NCBI RefSeq assembly: GCF_000821305.1
Contig: NZ_CCXK01000016.1
Span: 423,033 to 487,032, forward strand
DNA: 64,000 nucleotides
Source: Clostridium culturomicium
GTDB lineage: Bacteria; Bacillota; Clostridia; Clostridiales; Clostridiaceae
Reading direction: 5' to 3'
The notes beneath the pieces are model-generated. The model was not told the DNA's origin. It ran no database searches and worked only from the letters and a program-made list of their open reading frames with translations. Of this stretch, positions 60,435 through 64,000 are shown piece by piece. The position numbers and the translations under genes are program-made. The first letter of the stretch is position 1. Every line of letters begins with the position of its first letter.

Positions 60435-61331
60435 TTATTCGCTTATCCTCTTTTCAAGAACTTGATTCATAGAGAAATTCTCTATTTGAAGATAATATTC
60501 TGCAGAGCTTATTAAAGCCGCCATTGGAACAAGCCCGATCACTTCACTGCCTATAACAGGAACTCCATATCGTTTAGCTTCCATTTTAACCATCTCAAAG
60601 GCTCTGTAAACTGCAGTCTTCTCATAATTTACTAAGTTCATTGAAACTTGAACTATGTTTCTATCTTCTAATTTAACACCCATAGCCTTAACAAATCTTA
60701 GACCTCCACCGATATGTCTAACTGTTTTAGCAATAGTGTCTGCTATTTGTATATTATCTGTACCTAAGTTTACATTGAAAGCAACCAATGGCTGTCTAGC
60801 ACCAACTGCCACACATCCACCTTGTACATTTACTTCAGATGGACCGTAATCCGGTGCCCAGTCAGCTTCCTTTATTTTATTGAAGAAACCTTCATATTGT
60901 CCTTTTCTAACTGCTGCTAAATTTTCTCTATGAATAGCTGTTGCAGCCTTTTCATAAAGATATACAGGTATATTGAAACGCTCTCCTATAGTTTTTCCCA
61001 CTCTGTTAGCCATCTCAACACATTCCTCCATTGTAACCCCATCTATAGGTACAAATGGAACAACGTCTAAAGCTCCCATTCTTGGATGTCCGCCTGAATG
61101 CTTGCTCATATCTATATTTTCATATACCTTTTCAGCCATATTAATAATTGTAGCTTCTAATGCTTCTGGTTCCCCAACCACAGTAACAACTGTTCTATTA
61201 TGATCAGCATCACTTGAGTAATCAAGAAGTTTTACACCTTGAACTCCTCTAAAAACATTAACTACTGCTTCGACCTTTTCTAAATCTCTTCCCTCGCTAA
61301 AGTTTGGTATACATTCAATTATTCTTCCCAT
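60435..61331 (-). CDS. ftcD: Glutamate formimidoyltransferase
   Basis: Transfers the formimino group from formiminoglutamate to tetrahydrofolate. RIIECIPNFSEGRD at the start, DADHNRTVVTVVG near residue 40 and MSKHSGGHPRMGALDVVPFVPI near residue 75 are diagnostic. At 298 residues it has only the transferase domain; the cyclodeaminase is the separate gene downstream. TAGGAGG precedes the ATG. It lies 36 bases after hutH. Confidence 0.96.
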   Translation of the reverse strand: MGRIIECIPNFSEGRDLEKVEAVVNVFRGVQGVKLLDYSSDADHNRTVVTVVGEPEALEATIINMAEKVYENIDMSKHSGGHPRMGALDVVPFVPIDGVTMEECVEMANRVGKTIGERFNIPVYLYEKAATAIHRENLAAVRKGQYEGFFNKIKEADWAPDYGPSEVNVQGGCVAVGARQPLVAFNVNLGTDNIQIADTIAKTVRHIGGGLRFVKAMGVKLEDRNIVQVSMNLVNYEKTAVYRAFEMVKMEAKRYGVPVIGSEVIGLVPMAALISSAEYYLQIENFSMNQVLEKRISE

Positions 61332-61366
61332 GATAAACCCTCCTATTTTGAGTAAACTTAATTATA

Positions 61367-62890
61367 CTATAGATTTATTTTTACCTTTTCTTCAACAGCT
61401 TCTGCTAATGCTCCGCTGCGAACAAGGTCTGTTACCTTATCAATTTCCTTATACATAACAACATCATTGTCTATAAAATTAATTTTTTCTCTTACTCTAC
61501 TGTATGCCACCTTACTTCCTGTACCTAAAACATAATCATTTCTAAAATCTATTGCCTGACAAGCCGCTAGAACTTCAGTAGCTAAAACTCTCTCGGCATT
61601 TCTTATAATATCTCTCGCTTTCCTTGCAGCTATTGTTCCCATACTAACATGGTCCTCTTGATTTGCAGAGGATGGAATTGAATCAACACTTGCAGGATGA
61701 GCTAAAATCTTATTTTCAGATACTAAAGCTGCTGCTGCATATTGAGTAATCATAAAGCCTGAATTCAAGCCTCCATGCTTAACTAAAAATGCTGGCAAAT
61801 CATTTAATTGATAATTTATTAATCTTTCCAGTCTTCTTTCAGAAACGTTAGCAAGCTCACTCATGGCAATACCTAAAAAGTCAAAAGCTAAAGCCATAGG
61901 CTGTCCATGGAAGTTTCCTCCTGAAATTACATCTCCCTCTTCTGTTACAATTGGATTATCTGTAACAGCATTGATTTCTATTTCCACCTTATGCATTACA
62001 TAATTTAATGCATCTTTAGATGCACCATGAATTTGTGGAATACATCTCAGGGTATACGCATCCTGAACTCTTATTTCACCTTGAGCTGTAATTAAAGAGC
62101 TTCCATCAACTAGTGCCAGAATATTCTTTGCTGTAGCTAGCTGACCTTCATGAGGTCTTATACTGTGTGTTCTTATATCAAAGGCATCTTTAACTCCTCT
62201 TAAAGCCTCTACCGTAAGTGCCGCTGCTATATCCGCACTCTTAACCAAGTTTATTCCATCCCATAGTGCCAATGCCCCTATAGCTGTCATAACCTGTGTT
62301 CCATTAATTAAAGCTAAACCTTCTTTTGCTATTAATTCTATTGTTGGAATTCCAGCAGCTTCCATGGCTGCTTTTCCACTAAGTATTTCCCCTTTATATT
62401 CAGCTTCTCCCTCTCCAATCATTGGAAGTACCATGTGGGATAATGGAGCTAAATCTCCTGAAGCTCCTAAGGATCCCTTTTCTGGAATGCTTGGATGAAC
62501 TCTTTTATTTAACATCGCTATTAAGGTTTTAACTGTAGATAACCTAATTCCTGAATATCCTTTTGAAAGAGCATTTGCTCTTAGCAAAATAATTGCCCTT
62601 ACTATATCCGAATCTAACCTATTTCCAAAACCACAAGAGTGAGATATGATAAGATTTCTTTGTAGTGTTTTGCAGTCTTCTCCTGAAATTGAAACATCTG
62701 AGAATTTTCCAAAGCCTGTTGTTATTCCATAAATAACTTTATCTTCAGCAACAATCTTATCCACAATCTCTCTAGATTTATTAATTCTTGCTTCTGCTTC
62801 TGGACTAATTTCAACCTCATAATTATTTCTTGCTACATTGATTACATCTTGCAATGTCAGGTCATTTCCATTGATGATTACTTTATTCAT
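61367..62890 (-). CDS. hutH: Histidine ammonia-lyase
   Basis: Converts histidine to urocanate and ammonia. The MIO prosthetic group forms from Ala-Ser-Gly in GSLGASGDLAPLSH near residue 142. YGITTGFG near residue 53, the Tyr of the active site, and SSANQEDHVSMG near residue 405 are also clear. About 507 residues, usual. The start at 62890 has GGGGGA upstream. First gene of the operon, about 230 bases from the next gene upstream. No regulator such as HutP is in the window. Confidence 0.97.
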   Translation of the reverse strand: MNKVIINGNDLTLQDVINVARNNYEVEISPEAEARINKSREIVDKIVAEDKVIYGITTGFGKFSDVSISGEDCKTLQRNLIISHSCGFGNRLDSDIVRAIILLRANALSKGYSGIRLSTVKTLIAMLNKRVHPSIPEKGSLGASGDLAPLSHMVLPMIGEGEAEYKGEILSGKAAMEAAGIPTIELIAKEGLALINGTQVMTAIGALALWDGINLVKSADIAAALTVEALRGVKDAFDIRTHSIRPHEGQLATAKNILALVDGSSLITAQGEIRVQDAYTLRCIPQIHGASKDALNYVMHKVEIEINAVTDNPIVTEEGDVISGGNFHGQPMALAFDFLGIAMSELANVSERRLERLINYQLNDLPAFLVKHGGLNSGFMITQYAAAALVSENKILAHPASVDSIPSSANQEDHVSMGTIAARKARDIIRNAERVLATEVLAACQAIDFRNDYVLGTGSKVAYSRVREKINFIDNDVVMYKEIDKVTDLVRSGALAEAVEEKVKINL

Positions 62891-63080
62891 GAACATGTCC
62901 CCCTTCGTCAAAACTAAATGAGTAGATACTCCTTAAAAGTATATAAAATAACTTTTCATAATATAGTATAAAATATATTATTTTATCTTTCACCGTTAAA
63001 TTTGAATATTCTGTCTTTTATTATCGTTTTTACTTGCGTAAACCTTTACTCTCTATTTAAACTATAGTACATAGAATAAA

Positions 63081-63108
63081 AACCTGCAATAGTTTTCTAT
63101 TACAGGTT
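63081..63108 (-). terminator. Terminator after the EamA gene
   Basis: AACCTGCAATAG/CTATTACAGGTT arms with a TTTT loop, 13 bases beyond the stop codon. Confidence 0.85.
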
Positions 63109-63120
63109 ATCATATTTTTG

Positions 63121-64000
63121 CTATTTTTTTACTTCTTCTTTAGCCAATATTAGCATTGAAGCTATTACTAAAATGGTTCCTATAATAATTTTAACTGATA
63201 TAACCTCATCTAATATAATTACTCCAAGTACTAAAGATACAATTGGCTCTAAAGCTGAAAAAACTGCCGCATTTGTTGATCCTATAATTTTAACTCCCTT
63301 TAAAAACAACATAAGAGCTGCAACAGTTGAAACTACTGCTATTATCAAAATGATAAAAATTGCACTTAAAGCTATAGGCTTATTAAAACTATTGGTGGCT
63401 AGTCCAATAACACCACCCATAATAGCTGTAATGCAAGCTAAATAAAAAGTTACAATATAGTTATTAAGCTCCTTTACTTCTTTGTTTGCCCCACCCAAAC
63501 AATAAATAGCATAACCTAAGGCTGCAAAAAGTACCAGAATTATACCAAATGCACTGATATGAACTCCACTTTGTACCTCAACCATGATTGTTATTCCTAC
63601 AAACGTCATTAATACGCACATAATCTTTTTTATTTTTATCTTTTCTTTATAAAATATAATAGATAAAATCATAACCATTATAGGATATGAATAAAGAATT
63701 ATTCCTGCAATGCCAACATCCACATATTTATAAGCAAAAAATACTAATATCGCTGTGAGAGAATATCCACAGGCTCCCATTAAGAATATGATTTTCCCTT
63801 GCTTTAAATTAATCCTAAGTGATATTTTTTTAATTTTGATATACACTAAAAGAATAAGCGAAGCAAATGTAAACCTTAACAGTAAAGTGTTCATAGGATT
63901 TGCTCCACCCCTGTATGCTAATTTAACTAATACAGGCATAACTCCAAAACCAATAGAAGATAATATAACATAAAATATTCCTATTAGCTTATTTCCCTCA
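63121..64000 (-). CDS. EamA family transporter, 5' end missing
   Basis: Drug/metabolite-transporter-type membrane protein with two EamA repeats and about nine or ten helices in view. The frame stays open past the first ATG (63939) to the window edge and encodes a further helix (NKLIGIFYVILSSIGFGVM), so the gene runs beyond base 64000. GANPMNTLLLRFTFASLIL and, in the second half, STNAAVFSALEPIVSLVLGVIILDE match the family. Substrate unknown. It ends at a terminator before hutH. Confidence 0.88.
   Translation of the reverse strand, partial: EGNKLIGIFYVILSSIGFGVMPVLVKLAYRGGANPMNTLLLRFTFASLILLVYIKIKKISLRINLKQGKIIFLMGACGYSLTAILVFFAYKYVDVGIAGIILYSYPIMVMILSIIFYKEKIKIKKIMCVLMTFVGITIMVEVQSGVHISAFGIILVLFAALGYAIYCLGGANKEVKELNNYIVTFYLACITAIMGGVIGLATNSFNKPIALSAIFIILIIAVVSTVAALMLFLKGVKIIGSTNAAVFSALEPIVSLVLGVIILDEVISVKIIIGTILVIASMLILAKEEVKK

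Overview
The window is AT-rich, densely coded and sporulation-capable. Gene content and order point to a low-GC Firmicute of the genus Clostridium (cluster I type). The signs are the spoIIAA-spoIIAB-sigF and spoVAC-AD-AE operons, the SCIFF peptide and its maturase, a NhaC antiporter, a HemZ-type radical SAM enzyme, and the conserved block ruvA-ruvB-queA-tgt-yajC-scfA-scfB-secD-secF-apt-rel-dtd-hemZ-aspS. No rRNA, tRNA, phage, insertion sequence or CRISPR array was seen. Both edge genes are cut: a ThrE/YjjB-type exporter on the left and an EamA transporter on the right.

Layout. 1-7.3 kb: mixed accessory genes (exporter fragment, zinc-ribbon membrane protein, PAP2 phosphatase, HAD hydrolase, NhaC, a C-GCAxxG-C-C protein with a rhodanese, an XRE regulator). 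7.5-7.75 kb: a small RNA gene with its own promoter and terminator, probably 6S RNA, downstream of aspS. 8-26 kb: one long minus-strand housekeeping block covering aspS, hemZ, an MBL hydrolase, dtd, rel, apt, a degenerate DHH protein in the usual recJ position, secF/secD, the SCIFF pair, yajC, tgt, queA, ruvB, ruvA and a BofC-like protein. 26.4-33.6 kb: a DUF3785-like protein, then an ECF transporter cluster (S component, fused double ATPase, EcfT) ending in two SAM-hydrolase (DUF62) paralogues that flank a GNAT gene, preceded by a GntR regulator. 34-39 kb: two small basic proteins, a PAP2 protein, a glycosyltransferase, UDP-galactopyranose mutase and an AI-2E family exporter. 39.2-41.6 kb: a plus-strand ECF sigma/anti-sigma operon with two membrane or secreted proteins. 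41.7-44 kb: an arginine/ornithine-type antiporter with a DDAH-family hydrolase. 45-51.5 kb: YebC, YigZ, a HEAT protein, an HflX carrying an N-terminal JAMM-like motif, Hpt, an XRE regulator and YunB. 51.7-54.4 kb: a class A penicillin-binding protein. 54.5-58.1 kb: spoVA and spoIIA-sigF. 58.4-62.9 kb: a histidine-degradation operon (hutH, ftcD, hutI, cyclodeaminase) with no urocanase in view.

The less expected material is: (1) at least seven copies of a short dispersed intergenic repeat, one of which supplies the end of the hflX reading frame and others the ribosome binding sites of downstream genes; (2) a second, MITE-like pair of about 200-bp elements with matching ends; (3) a RecJ-like protein that has lost most catalytic motifs; (4) the JAMM-HflX fusion; (5) the ECF transporter plus twin SAM-hydrolase cluster. 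All family assignments come from reading the sequence; no database search was run.
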